NCBI RefSeq assembly: GCF_004346925.1
Contig: NZ_CP031167.1
Coordinates: 2,562,001-2,626,000, forward strand
Direction of reading: 5' to 3'
DNA length: 64,000 bases
Origin: Stenotrophomonas sp. ASS1
GTDB lineage: Bacteria; Pseudomonadota; Gammaproteobacteria; Xanthomonadales; Xanthomonadaceae
In this document: in pieces, positions 56,439 through 64,000 of the stretch
Position numbering within the stretch: the stretch's first letter is position 1
Layout: every line of letters begins with the position of its first letter
Position numbers and translations under genes: made by a program
The notes under the pieces: model-generated
What the model saw: only the letters and a program-made list of their open reading frames with translations
Database searches by the model: none
Told to the model about the DNA's origin: nothing

Positions 56439-57650
56439 ATGAACCTGGTCCTGTACGGAATGGATCGCGAACTGCTGCCCCGGCTGGCGGCGAAACTGCC
56501 GCCAACCACCACCCTGCACTGGCAGGACAGCAGCACGCCGACCTCCGCCCAGGACCTGCAACGCGGGCCGCAGAGCCTTGTGCTGCTCGACTTCCGCCCG
56601 GAACATGCGGCCGCCTCCAGCGTGCTGGCGCAGCAACTGCAGCAGACCGAGCCGGATCTGGCATTGGTTGCCGTCGGTGCCACCAGTGCCGGCCAGGTGG
56701 AAGGCGTTGTCATCGCATTGCGGGCGGGCCTGCGTGATGTGCTGGACCTGGACAGCGACAACGTCGGCATCGAGGCCGCGCTGCGTCGCGCCCTGTCACC
56801 ACGACCGGCCGCCGCCGCGCAGCAGGCGCACAAGGCCCGTCTGATCGTCCTGCTGGGCGTGCGCGCCGGGGTCGGCACCAGTACGCTGGCCGCGCATCTT
56901 TCGGTGCTGGCACAGCAGACCCGTGCACTGGCACAGGGCGAGGCACTGCAGCAGGATGGCCTGCTGATGGAGCTGGCCCAGCCTTCGGGCGACCTCGCCC
57001 TGTACCTCAACCTGGACAGCCGCTTCCACTACGAAGACGCGCTGCGCAACGCCAGTCGCATCGACGCCACCCTCGCCCGTACGGCCATGGCCCGTCACGA
57101 TTCCGGACTGGTTCTGCTGGACCGCGCCAGCGGCAGCGATGCGGTACCGCCGTCCGATCCGGGTGCGCTGCTGCAGCGCCTGCGCACCGTGTTCGCCAGC
57201 GTGCTGTGTGATGCCGGTGGCTGCCCGCTGCGTCAGCTGCCGCCGCTGCTGCTGGACCAGGCCGACGAGATCTGGCTGGTCACCGATGCCTCCATTGCCA
57301 CACTGGTGTCGCTCGACCAGGCACTGAAGCATCTTGCCGGCCAGCGCGAACGCGAGAAGCGCCTGCAGCTGGTGATCAACCGCCACGATGACAGCAGCGG
57401 CATGGGCCCGGAGCAGATCGCGCGCCGCTTCGAGGTTCCCCTGCTGGCCACGCTTCCCGAACGACCGCGCGTGCGCCTGGCTGCCAGCCAGGGCCACCTG
57501 CTGCTGCAGGATGCGCCGCGCGACCCCTACCTGCGTGCCCTCGCCCCGCTGGTTTCGCGCCTGGATCCGGCTGCCTGCCCGGTCCAGGCGCAGGGCCTGC
57601 GGGAAAGACTCTCCCTTGCCCTGGGTGGATCGCAATGGAAGACAAGGTAA
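56439..57650 (+). CDS. tadZ: TadZ/CpaE pilus-localisation ATPase-like protein
   Basis: A 403-residue ParA/MinD-superfamily protein of the TadZ/CpaE type. Residues 1-120 are a receiver-like domain (LVLLDFRPEH, GLRDVLDLDSDN). From about 133 comes the ATPase fold with the altered P-loop G140-VRAGVG-T-S, in which the usual lysines of the deviant Walker A motif are replaced (no GK[T/S]), so it may bind but not hydrolyse ATP. It places the Tad machine at the cell pole. The start at 56439 is supported by AAGGA; ATG 56394 is an alternative. It overlaps tadA by 16 bases. Confidence 0.87.
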   Translation: MNLVLYGMDRELLPRLAAKLPPTTTLHWQDSSTPTSAQDLQRGPQSLVLLDFRPEHAAASSVLAQQLQQTEPDLALVAVGATSAGQVEGVVIALRAGLRDVLDLDSDNVGIEAALRRALSPRPAAAAQQAHKARLIVLLGVRAGVGTSTLAAHLSVLAQQTRALAQGEALQQDGLLMELAQPSGDLALYLNLDSRFHYEDALRNASRIDATLARTAMARHDSGLVLLDRASGSDAVPPSDPGALLQRLRTVFASVLCDAGGCPLRQLPPLLLDQADEIWLVTDASIATLVSLDQALKHLAGQREREKRLQLVINRHDDSSGMGPEQIARRFEVPLLATLPERPRVRLAASQGHLLLQDAPRDPYLRALAPLVSRLDPAACPVQAQGLRERLSLALGGSQWKTR

Positions 57651-58984
57651 CCCCGTTCCCGCATGCCGTTGCCCGGCCGGTGCTGCCCGAAAGCTCGCCC
57701 GGCCATCAGCCGTTCGCGCAGACCGAGCAGTACCAGAAGGTGCTGTCGGCCGCGCATGAGCACCTGCTCAACAGCATCGAGGACGAGCGCATCGACATCG
57801 ATTCCTGGGCCCCCGACACCATCGCCCGCTGGGTGCAGGTGCAGACGGTGAGCTTCATCCAGGAATGGCGCATCCCGATCAACGAAGAGGAGATGCAGGT
57901 GGTTGCCGACGGCCTGGTCAAGGAGCTGACCGGTTTCGGCCCGCTGGACGACCTGCTGCACGACCCGTCCATCGAAGACATCCTGATCAACGGTTTCAAG
58001 GATGTGCACGTGTCCCAGGGCGGCCAGCTCAAGCGGGCCACCCAGCGCTTCACCGATGACACGCATCTGCTGCGCATCCTGCGCCGCATCCTCGCCCCGC
58101 TTGGGCGCCGCCTGGATGACTCCAATCCGATGGTCGATGCGCGCCTGCCCAACGGCGGCCGTCTCAACGCGATCATCTCGCCACTGGCGGTGGATGGACC
58201 GATGGTGTCCATCCGCAAGTTCCGCAAGGACCCGTTCACCCCCGATGAACTGCTGGCCAAGGGCACCTTCGATGCGCCGATGCAGGCCTTGCTGAAGGCG
58301 ATGGTACTGGGTCGCTGCAACATCCTGGTGTCCGGCGGCACCAGCTCGGGCAAGACCTCGCTGCTGAACGCCCTGGCCAGCTACGTCCCCGCGAACGAGC
58401 GCGTGATCACCGTCGAAGACACCGCCGAGCTCTCGCTCAACCACCCGCATGTAGTTCGCCTGGAAAGCCGTATCGGCGGCGCCGAAGGGCACGGTGCGGT
58501 CAGCATCCGCGATCTGGTCCGCAACAGCCTGCGCATGCGCCCCGACCGCATCGTCGTCGGCGAGGTGCGCGGTGCCGAGGTGCTGGAAATGCTGCAGGCG
58601 ATGAACACCGGCCACGACGGCTCGATGGCCACCATCCACGCCAATTCGCCCCGCGACTGCCTGTACCGGATCGAGATGCTGGCCGGTTTTGCCGGCTTCC
58701 AGGGCAGCGAGGACAGCCTGCGCCGGCAGATCGCCAGTGCCATCGACTTCATCGTGCAGATCTCCCGCCTGGGCAGCGGGCGCCGCGTGCTGGTCTCGAT
58801 CACCGAGATTACCGGTGTCAGCGACAACCTGATCACCACCCAGGAAATGTTCCGCCACGAGCTGCAGATCGACGGCAACGGCAAAGAGATCGATCGCTGG
58901 GTCGGGCTGGGCTTCCATCCGCACTCGCACAAGCTGGAGCCGTTCCGCCAGCAGCTGCGCGAATCGCTCTACGGAGACTTCTGA
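57635..58984 (+). CDS. tadA: Tad secretion ATPase TadA/CpaF
   Basis: A 449-residue hexameric secretion ATPase that powers Flp assembly in the cytosol. Walker A is G234-GTSSGKT (Lys240), the Asp box is ERVITVEDTAEL, Walker B is RPDRIVVGEVRGAEVLEML, and the His box is GHDGSMATIHANSPRDCL. The N-terminal domain (about 30-200) contains FGPLDDLLHDPSIEDILING, typical of CpaF. It begins inside tadZ and is followed by tadB after two bases. Confidence 0.95.
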   Translation: MEDKVTPFPHAVARPVLPESSPGHQPFAQTEQYQKVLSAAHEHLLNSIEDERIDIDSWAPDTIARWVQVQTVSFIQEWRIPINEEEMQVVADGLVKELTGFGPLDDLLHDPSIEDILINGFKDVHVSQGGQLKRATQRFTDDTHLLRILRRILAPLGRRLDDSNPMVDARLPNGGRLNAIISPLAVDGPMVSIRKFRKDPFTPDELLAKGTFDAPMQALLKAMVLGRCNILVSGGTSSGKTSLLNALASYVPANERVITVEDTAELSLNHPHVVRLESRIGGAEGHGAVSIRDLVRNSLRMRPDRIVVGEVRGAEVLEMLQAMNTGHDGSMATIHANSPRDCLYRIEMLAGFAGFQGSEDSLRRQIASAIDFIVQISRLGSGRRVLVSITEITGVSDNLITTQEMFRHELQIDGNGKEIDRWVGLGFHPHSHKLEPFRQQLRESLYGDF

Positions 58985-58986
58985 GC

Positions 58987-59943
58987 ATGGGAACCGGCGC
59001 GCTGCTGGGCATGCTGAGCATCATCGCGGTGCTGCTGGCGCTGGCAGCCTGGCTGTGGGGCACGGCCAGCAGCCGTGAGCAGCGCCAGGTTTCAATGCGG
59101 CACGCCGAGCAGCAGCTTTCGCGCGGAAGCGCCACGGGCGGAGCACCCGCCGGGCCGTCCGTCACCGCTGCCAACGACCCGGCGCGGCCCGCCAGCGCCG
59201 GGCGCCGCGTGCTGCCGCTGGATGGCCTGCTGCAGCGCGCAGGGCTGCAGACCGGCTGGAAAATTCCCATCATGCTGCTGGTACCGGGGCTGATACTGTC
59301 GGTGGTGGCGATGCTGCGGCTGGGCACCGCTTGGATGTTTCCGCTGACCCTGCTGCTGTACCTGCTTGGCTGCTGGCTGTGGGTGATGCGGCGGACCACG
59401 AAGCTGCGTGCGCAACTGCTGCATCAGCTGCCGGACTTCCTCGACAACCTGGTGCGGCTGACCGCACTGGGCAACAGCCTGCAGGCAGCGTTCCAGGTTG
59501 CGTCGATGCAGACCAGCGCGCCGTTGCGCGGGCTGCTGGACACCACGGTGCGCTTTGCACGCAGCGGCATGGAGCTGGACCGTGCACTCGCACAGGCCTC
59601 GCATCCCTATCGCATGGATGTGCTGAAGGTGTTGTCGGTGGTGATCGGTGTCAGCGTGCGCATCGGCGGGCGCTCCGACCAGATCCTGCAGCGCATGGGC
59701 GATTTCATGCGCGATCTGGAACAGGCCCAGCAGGAGCTTGCAGCGACCACCTCGGAGACGCGGATGTCAGCGTGGGTGCTGGGCCTGTTGCCACCGGCCT
59801 GCGCGGTATTGATGGCGATCACCAGCCCGGACTTCTTCCAGCCGGTGCTGCACGCTCCGCTCGGCCACAAGATCCTGCTGCTTGCACTGGGCATGGAACT
59901 TGTCGGTGGCTTCCTGCTGTATCGCCTGGCCAAGTCGCTATGA
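58987..59943 (+). CDS. tadB: Tad inner-membrane platform protein TadB
   Basis: A 318-residue inner-membrane protein of the type II secretion F (GspF-like) family. It has an N-terminal membrane segment (LLGMLSIIAVLLALAAWLWG), a pair near residues 95-135, the T2SSF cytosolic domain with LPDFLDNLVRLTALGNSLQAAF and GMELDRALAQASHPYRMDVL, and C-terminal segments. It forms the platform on which TadA acts, together with TadC. It is preceded by tadA with a two-base gap and followed by tadC after 28 bases. Confidence 0.9.
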   Translation: MGTGALLGMLSIIAVLLALAAWLWGTASSREQRQVSMRHAEQQLSRGSATGGAPAGPSVTAANDPARPASAGRRVLPLDGLLQRAGLQTGWKIPIMLLVPGLILSVVAMLRLGTAWMFPLTLLLYLLGCWLWVMRRTTKLRAQLLHQLPDFLDNLVRLTALGNSLQAAFQVASMQTSAPLRGLLDTTVRFARSGMELDRALAQASHPYRMDVLKVLSVVIGVSVRIGGRSDQILQRMGDFMRDLEQAQQELAATTSETRMSAWVLGLLPPACAVLMAITSPDFFQPVLHAPLGHKILLLALGMELVGGFLLYRLAKSL

Positions 59944-59971
59944 ACCCCCTTCGCCCCGCCGGAGACAACCG

Positions 59972-60907
59972 ATGAGCGCCAGCGCCTGGTTCGCCCTCTC
60001 CCTGCTCGTGCTGGCCGCCGGTATCGCCCTGCTCGGTATCGGCGGCTGGGTACGCAGCCATCGTGAGCAACGTACAACGGCCACCTTGAAGACTGCCCTG
60101 CAGCCGCGCGAGGCGTCCCGTGACACCGAGCCTGCGCGGCACGATTCGCTGGGCTGGCTGGAACGCTTCGGCCGTGCCCTCAGCGGCGGCCGGCTGGAAA
60201 CGGCGTTGCTGGCCAATGAAGACCGGCTGCTGTTGGATCTGGCCGGGTGGAACACCCGCCGCGGTACGGCCATCTACCTCGGCCTGCGCCTGCTGCTGGC
60301 CGTGCTGGTGCTGGTACTGGCGCTGACATTCAGCAGCGTCACCGGGCTGGCCAGGATCATGGTGATCATCGGCGCCCTCGCCGCCGGCCTGCTCCTGCCC
60401 AAGTTCGTTCTCTCCTCCTGGGTGAAACGGCGCCGACGAGCGGTCGACAACGAGCTGCCGCTGCTGATCGACCTGCTGCGTCTGCTGCAGGGCGTGGGCT
60501 TCAGCATGGACCAGAGCCTGCAGACGCTCGGCGACAAGCTGCGCGATGCATTGCCGGTCCTCGGCGGCGAGCTGCAGGAGGCCAACATCGCCTATACCCA
60601 CGGCCGCACCCGCGCACAATCCCTGCGCCGGCTGAGCGAGGTCTATGCCGACGATGACCTGACCAGCCTGATGCAGCTGATCCTGCAGGTGCACGCCCAT
60701 GGCGGCGCGGTGCAGGAGCCCCTGCGGCAGTTCAGCATCCGCCTGCGCGAACAGCGTCGCAACACGCTGAAGGAAAAGGTCGGCAAGCTCTCGGTGAAGA
60801 TGACCGTGGTGATGATGCTGACCCTGCTGCCAGCGTTGATGCTGGTCCTTGCCGGTCCGGCGCTGGTCGCGCTGGCCACCACCATGTCCAAGATGGGGTC
60901 CCCCTGA
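59972..60907 (+). CDS. tadC: Tad inner-membrane platform protein TadC
   Basis: A 311-residue T2SSF-family membrane protein, partner of TadB. Membrane segments are at about 5-25, 105-150 and the C-terminus (VKMTVVMMLTLLPALMLVLA). The cytosolic domain carries RRAVDNELPLLIDLLRLLQG, GFSMDQSLQTLGDKLRDALP and REQRRNTLKEKVGKLSVKM, all characteristic. GGAGACAACC precedes ATG 59972. The stop TGA shares its last base with the ATG of tadD (TGATG). Confidence 0.9.
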   Translation: MSASAWFALSLLVLAAGIALLGIGGWVRSHREQRTTATLKTALQPREASRDTEPARHDSLGWLERFGRALSGGRLETALLANEDRLLLDLAGWNTRRGTAIYLGLRLLLAVLVLVLALTFSSVTGLARIMVIIGALAAGLLLPKFVLSSWVKRRRRAVDNELPLLIDLLRLLQGVGFSMDQSLQTLGDKLRDALPVLGGELQEANIAYTHGRTRAQSLRRLSEVYADDDLTSLMQLILQVHAHGGAVQEPLRQFSIRLREQRRNTLKEKVGKLSVKMTVVMMLTLLPALMLVLAGPALVALATTMSKMGSP

Positions 60908-61803
60908 TGCCTGCCCTGCGCACTTCCTGCCTGATTGTTGCCCTGGCTGCCGTTGCCGGCGCCAGCGGCTGTGCATCGACCACGCCGAAGTACCTGCGCG
61001 CGCCCAGCCTGGCCGCGCCCGAACCGGCACCGCAGGACAGCCGCAATGCCTACCTGGAGCTGATCGAGCGCATGCAGCAGCAAGGCGCATGGTATGCCTC
61101 GCTCGCCCACGTCGACGCCTTCCGCCAGCGCTACGGCGATCCGCCGGCGTTGCGCCTGCTGCAGGCCGACGCGCTGCGCGAGACCGGCCAGGCCGATGCC
61201 GCGGTCACCCTGTACCGCGATCTTTCCAGTGGCCCCCAGGCCGCCGCGGCCGCCCATGGCCTGGGCCTGATTGCCGCGCGCCGCGACGACGACGCCGGCA
61301 GTGAGCAGGCGTTGGCGCGGGCGACCGAACTGCAGCCATTGAATACAAGTTATCTCGGCGACCTGGGCTATGCGCGGCTGCGCGCCGGGCAGTTCGAGCG
61401 CGCGCGCGAACCCCTGGCCAAGGCGCTGGAGCTGTCGCCGGGCAATGCCAAGGCCACCGCCAACCTCGCCCTCTGGGCGGTACTGCGGGGCGACACCGCC
61501 ACTGCCGAACGCCTCGCCCAGCAAGCGAACCTCAACGACGAGACCCGGCTCAGCATCCAGCAGCAGGCGGCGCAGATCCGTGCCCGCCTGCAGCAGCGCC
61601 AGGCCGCAGCGGCAGCCGCCGCAGTCGTGCCGGCCGCTGCCCGTGCTCTCGCCAGCGATGCCGCCGGCAACCCGCCCGGCGCCACGCGACTGGCGGCGGA
61701 ACCGCGCCGCGCCAGCCGCGATGAACGCGATCCGCAGCGCCTGCCGCCCTCGATGCTGGAACGCTTCAGCGCCTCCGACCACCCGAACGGGAACACACCA
61801 TGA
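60907..61803 (+). CDS. tadD: TadD-like TPR lipoprotein
   Basis: A 298-residue lipoprotein. The signal peptide ends GASGC (lipobox Cys about 22). The body is TPR repeats (ALRLLQADALRETGQADAAV, AAAHGLGLIAARRDDDAGSE, SYLGDLGYARLRAGQFERAR, NAKATANLALWAVLRGDTAT). The C-terminus is a charged, alanine-rich tail. TadD is thought to be the pilotin-like lipoprotein needed for secretin assembly. It starts on the tadC stop codon and its own stop overlaps the next start (ATGA). Confidence 0.85.
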   Translation: MPALRTSCLIVALAAVAGASGCASTTPKYLRAPSLAAPEPAPQDSRNAYLELIERMQQQGAWYASLAHVDAFRQRYGDPPALRLLQADALRETGQADAAVTLYRDLSSGPQAAAAAHGLGLIAARRDDDAGSEQALARATELQPLNTSYLGDLGYARLRAGQFERAREPLAKALELSPGNAKATANLALWAVLRGDTATAERLAQQANLNDETRLSIQQQAAQIRARLQQRQAAAAAAAVVPAAARALASDAAGNPPGATRLAAEPRRASRDERDPQRLPPSMLERFSASDHPNGNTP

Positions 61804-62258
61804 CCGCGACGCCCCTGACCCGACGCCTGCTGCCCGTTCTGATCTGCCTGCTGCCAGCCGCCGCCGTGCAGGCGCAGCAACAGCCGCTGACCGGGCAGAT
61901 GCTTGGCGGCAGCACGCCGGCTGCGTCGGCTTCGCAGCCGCTGCAGTCCGAGTCACTGCCCACCGTGGACCTGGCGGCCCCGCCAGCACCGGTGCCTCAG
62001 GCGGCGCCTGCAGCAGTGGCCAACACCGACGGCAGCACTGCAGCCCCGCGGCCCGGCCGCAGCCAGATCGGCGATACCACGCGCAATCTGTTCCGCCTGC
62101 AGGCATCGGGGCAACAGGCCGGACAGCACCTGCCGATCCTCGGCGACCAGGCGACGCTGAGCTACGCCCGCTACATGAAGAGTTTCGAACACGAGATCCC
62201 GGACTTCTTTGAAGCCGATGTCGCCAAGTCCAAGGGATCATCCTCATCCGGACGCTGA
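61800..62258 (+). CDS. DUF3613-type protein of the Tad operon
   Basis: A 152-residue exported protein. The signal peptide ends AAAVQAQ (about residue 25). A proline/alanine-rich low-complexity spacer follows, then the conserved part from about 90: QIGDTTRNLFRLQASGQQAG, then HLPILGDQATLSYARYMKSF and EHEIPDFF. This matches the DUF3613 family found in Tad loci of Pseudomonas/Burkholderia-type bacteria. The function is unknown; an envelope accessory to the pilus is likely from its place between tadD and the TadG-like gene. It overlaps tadD by four bases. Confidence 0.75.
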   Translation: MTATPLTRRLLPVLICLLPAAAVQAQQQPLTGQMLGGSTPAASASQPLQSESLPTVDLAAPPAPVPQAAPAAVANTDGSTAAPRPGRSQIGDTTRNLFRLQASGQQAGQHLPILGDQATLSYARYMKSFEHEIPDFFEADVAKSKGSSSSGR

Positions 62259-62266
62259 GGTAGGCC

Positions 62267-64000
62267 ATGAAACGCCCACGCCAGTTCAGTTTCAGCCGCC
62301 CACGGGGCGGCATGTCGATCACCATGATGCTGGTCATGCTGGCGCTGCTGGCGATGCTGGGCCTGATCGAGATCGGTTACCTGTTCTGGGCCAAGCGCGA
62401 TGCACAGAAGGTCGCTGATCTGGCTGCACTGGCCGGAGCGCAGCGACTGGAACTGTGCACCTCGGACAACAGCGACAACAGTGCTGCGCGGCAGAGCGCA
62501 CTCACCCAGAACACCTTCGCAGGAAGCCTGGAAATCCGCTGCGGAAACTGGAACGTGACCCGCGCCACCGAAGGGCACTTCAGCCCGGTCGTCGATGCAG
62601 CGAATCAACGCAATGCTGTCCGTGTCATCACCCGCCGCGCGGTGCTTCCCTTCTTCGGGCAGAACAGCAGCCTGCCGACCGTGACCGCCCAGGCGGTAGC
62701 GCGCCGTGCAGAACCGACGGCGGTTTTCAGTGTCGGCTCGCAACTGCTGCGCATCAATGGCAACACGCCACTGGGAAATGTCCTGAAACTGGTGGGTGCC
62801 GACCTCGACAAGACCACCCTGCTCGGCTACGACGGCCTTGCACAGGCGCATATCACCCCGAACGGACTGCTGCAGGCACTGGGCATTCCGATCGACGTCA
62901 ACATGGGCGTGGCGGAGTTCAACAATCTGCTGGCCGGCCGCAAGGTCAAGCTGGGCAAGATCCTTCAGGCGACCGTTGACCTGCTCACCCAGCAGGGCGT
63001 TGCCCACGTGGACCTGAGTGCACTGGAGAATGCCCTGGTGGTGAAGGGCATCGACCTCAAGCAGCTGGAGGTGAAACTCGGCACCGATGACAGCGGTGGC
63101 GGCCTGTTCGCACGCGTGGTCGCGCCGGATGGAACGATTTCCAGCGCGCTGCAGGCCGATGTCAATGTGCTGGACCTGATCGGCACCAGCATCAGCATCG
63201 CCAATGGCGGCCGTGCGGTCTCGGTCGATGAACTCAACCTGCTGGGCCTGGTCAATGCCAAAGCCGCTGTGGTGGAACCGCCTTCCATCGCCATCGGTGG
63301 CATTGGCTCGCGCGCTTACAACGCGCAGATCCGTGTCTTCCTCGACATCGACACCAACAACATTCCGGTTGCAGGCGGCGTGCTTTCACTGCTGGGCATC
63401 CGCCTGAAGCTGCCGGTCCATGCGGACGTGACCAATGCAATGGCGACCCTGACCAGCCTGCAATGTGGCAGCACGCCTCCCACGGCGACGATCAAGGTCG
63501 AGTCTTCCGTGCTGCGCGCCTGCGTCGGCAAGGTGGCCGACAGCGAGCGGTTCTCCAAGCAGAATGTCTGTGGCGACACCCTGCAGAAGGAACAGATGCT
63601 CACACTGCTCGGCGCGCCGTTGATCAATGACAGCATCAAGGTCAATACGCTGACCGACACGCAAAGCCTCACCCTCCCCGCCGGCGCGACCGGTTCAACC
63701 CAGGTCAACTCCCTGGAGGTGGGCACCGCGGTGTCCGAGCTGGTCAGCGAACTGCTGCGCGTACTGTCCGGCGTGCTCGATCCGCGCGACGATGGCATGA
63801 GCCAGGGCTCGACCGCAGCGCAGTTGGCCGATCGCTACCTGAAAGCAGCCAACGTTGGTCGCAAGCGATACGATGTTGACGCAACCATCAAGCTGCTGGA
63901 ATTCGGAGACAGCACGCAGGGATTGAAGCCACTTGGAAACTGGGACATCACCAAGGGGGTACCTACCAGCTGTGTGCTGGTGACCTGCATGGTCGACGGC
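62267..64000 (+). CDS. TadG-like protein (3' end outside window)
   Basis: The first 578 residues of a TadG-type protein; the frame is open to the window edge. The N-terminus is RPRGGMSITMMLVMLALLAMLGLIEIG, a membrane anchor of the TadE/TadG N-terminal type, followed by AQKVADLAALAGAQRLE, the conserved post-helix segment of TadG proteins. The remainder is a large periplasmic region with repeated leucine/valine strands and scattered cysteines. It probably ties Tad assembly to the envelope. No von Willebrand-type MIDAS motif is visible in the part present. Confidence 0.82.
   Translation, partial: MKRPRQFSFSRPRGGMSITMMLVMLALLAMLGLIEIGYLFWAKRDAQKVADLAALAGAQRLELCTSDNSDNSAARQSALTQNTFAGSLEIRCGNWNVTRATEGHFSPVVDAANQRNAVRVITRRAVLPFFGQNSSLPTVTAQAVARRAEPTAVFSVGSQLLRINGNTPLGNVLKLVGADLDKTTLLGYDGLAQAHITPNGLLQALGIPIDVNMGVAEFNNLLAGRKVKLGKILQATVDLLTQQGVAHVDLSALENALVVKGIDLKQLEVKLGTDDSGGGLFARVVAPDGTISSALQADVNVLDLIGTSISIANGGRAVSVDELNLLGLVNAKAAVVEPPSIAIGGIGSRAYNAQIRVFLDIDTNNIPVAGGVLSLLGIRLKLPVHADVTNAMATLTSLQCGSTPPTATIKVESSVLRACVGKVADSERFSKQNVCGDTLQKEQMLTLLGAPLINDSIKVNTLTDTQSLTLPAGATGSTQVNSLEVGTAVSELVSELLRVLSGVLDPRDDGMSQGSTAAQLADRYLKAANVGRKRYDVDATIKLLEFGDSTQGLKPLGNWDITKGVPTSCVLVTCMVDG

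Overview
This window looks like chromosome of a Stenotrophomonas maltophilia-complex gammaproteobacterium (Xanthomonadaceae). The grounds are high GC, many short GTAG-headed palindromes of the SMAG/REP type typical of that species, and the gene order around the catecholate siderophore genes and sodA. No rRNA, tRNA, CRISPR array, prophage or transposase was seen. Most long reading frames opposite the real genes are high-GC shadows.

Layout. (1) 1-4800: end of an enterobactin-type locus (MFS exporter, entC, entE running off the left edge), a small DUF3817 gene, a flavin monooxygenase and an acetyltransferase. (2) 4.9-11.5 kb: a thioredoxin/TPR lipoprotein, two large hairpin repeats, a sodA-flavin reductase-TPR operon behind a SoxR-type promoter, and a fatty-acid desaturase/reductase operon divergent from a FabR/DesT regulator. 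(3) 11.9-19.2 kb: an autotransporter, then a manganese region with a TonB receptor, a secreted thioredoxin-fold protein, mntR and mntH. The same MntR operator lies before the receptor and before mntH. (4) 19.3-25.1 kb: a class I ribonucleotide reductase operon (nrdA, nrdB, flavodoxin, thioredoxin) with tandem NrdR-like boxes on its promoter, and a quinone reductase. (5) 25.3-35.3 kb: a TonB receptor, betT, a VOC protein and a Fur-controlled FecI/FecR/TonB-transducer system. (6) 35.4-44.7 kb: mdtIJ and a divergent LysR, an M14 peptidase, a FecA-like receptor, ClC, MgtC, and a MerR regulator divergent from a methyltransferase. (7) 44.8-52.0 kb: an OmpA-like lipoprotein, a 1675-residue trimeric autotransporter adhesin and an AraC regulator. 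(8) 52.6-64.0 kb: a Tad/Flp pilus operon running off the right edge in a TadG-like gene.

Recurring themes are metal and oxidative-stress homeostasis (Fur, MntR, SoxR and NrdR-type sites), surface adhesion (two type V adhesins plus Tad pili) and dense intergenic palindromes. At least four unrelated palindrome families occur. One is a 52-nt core, 96% identical in two copies, held in stems whose arms are unrelated between the copies.
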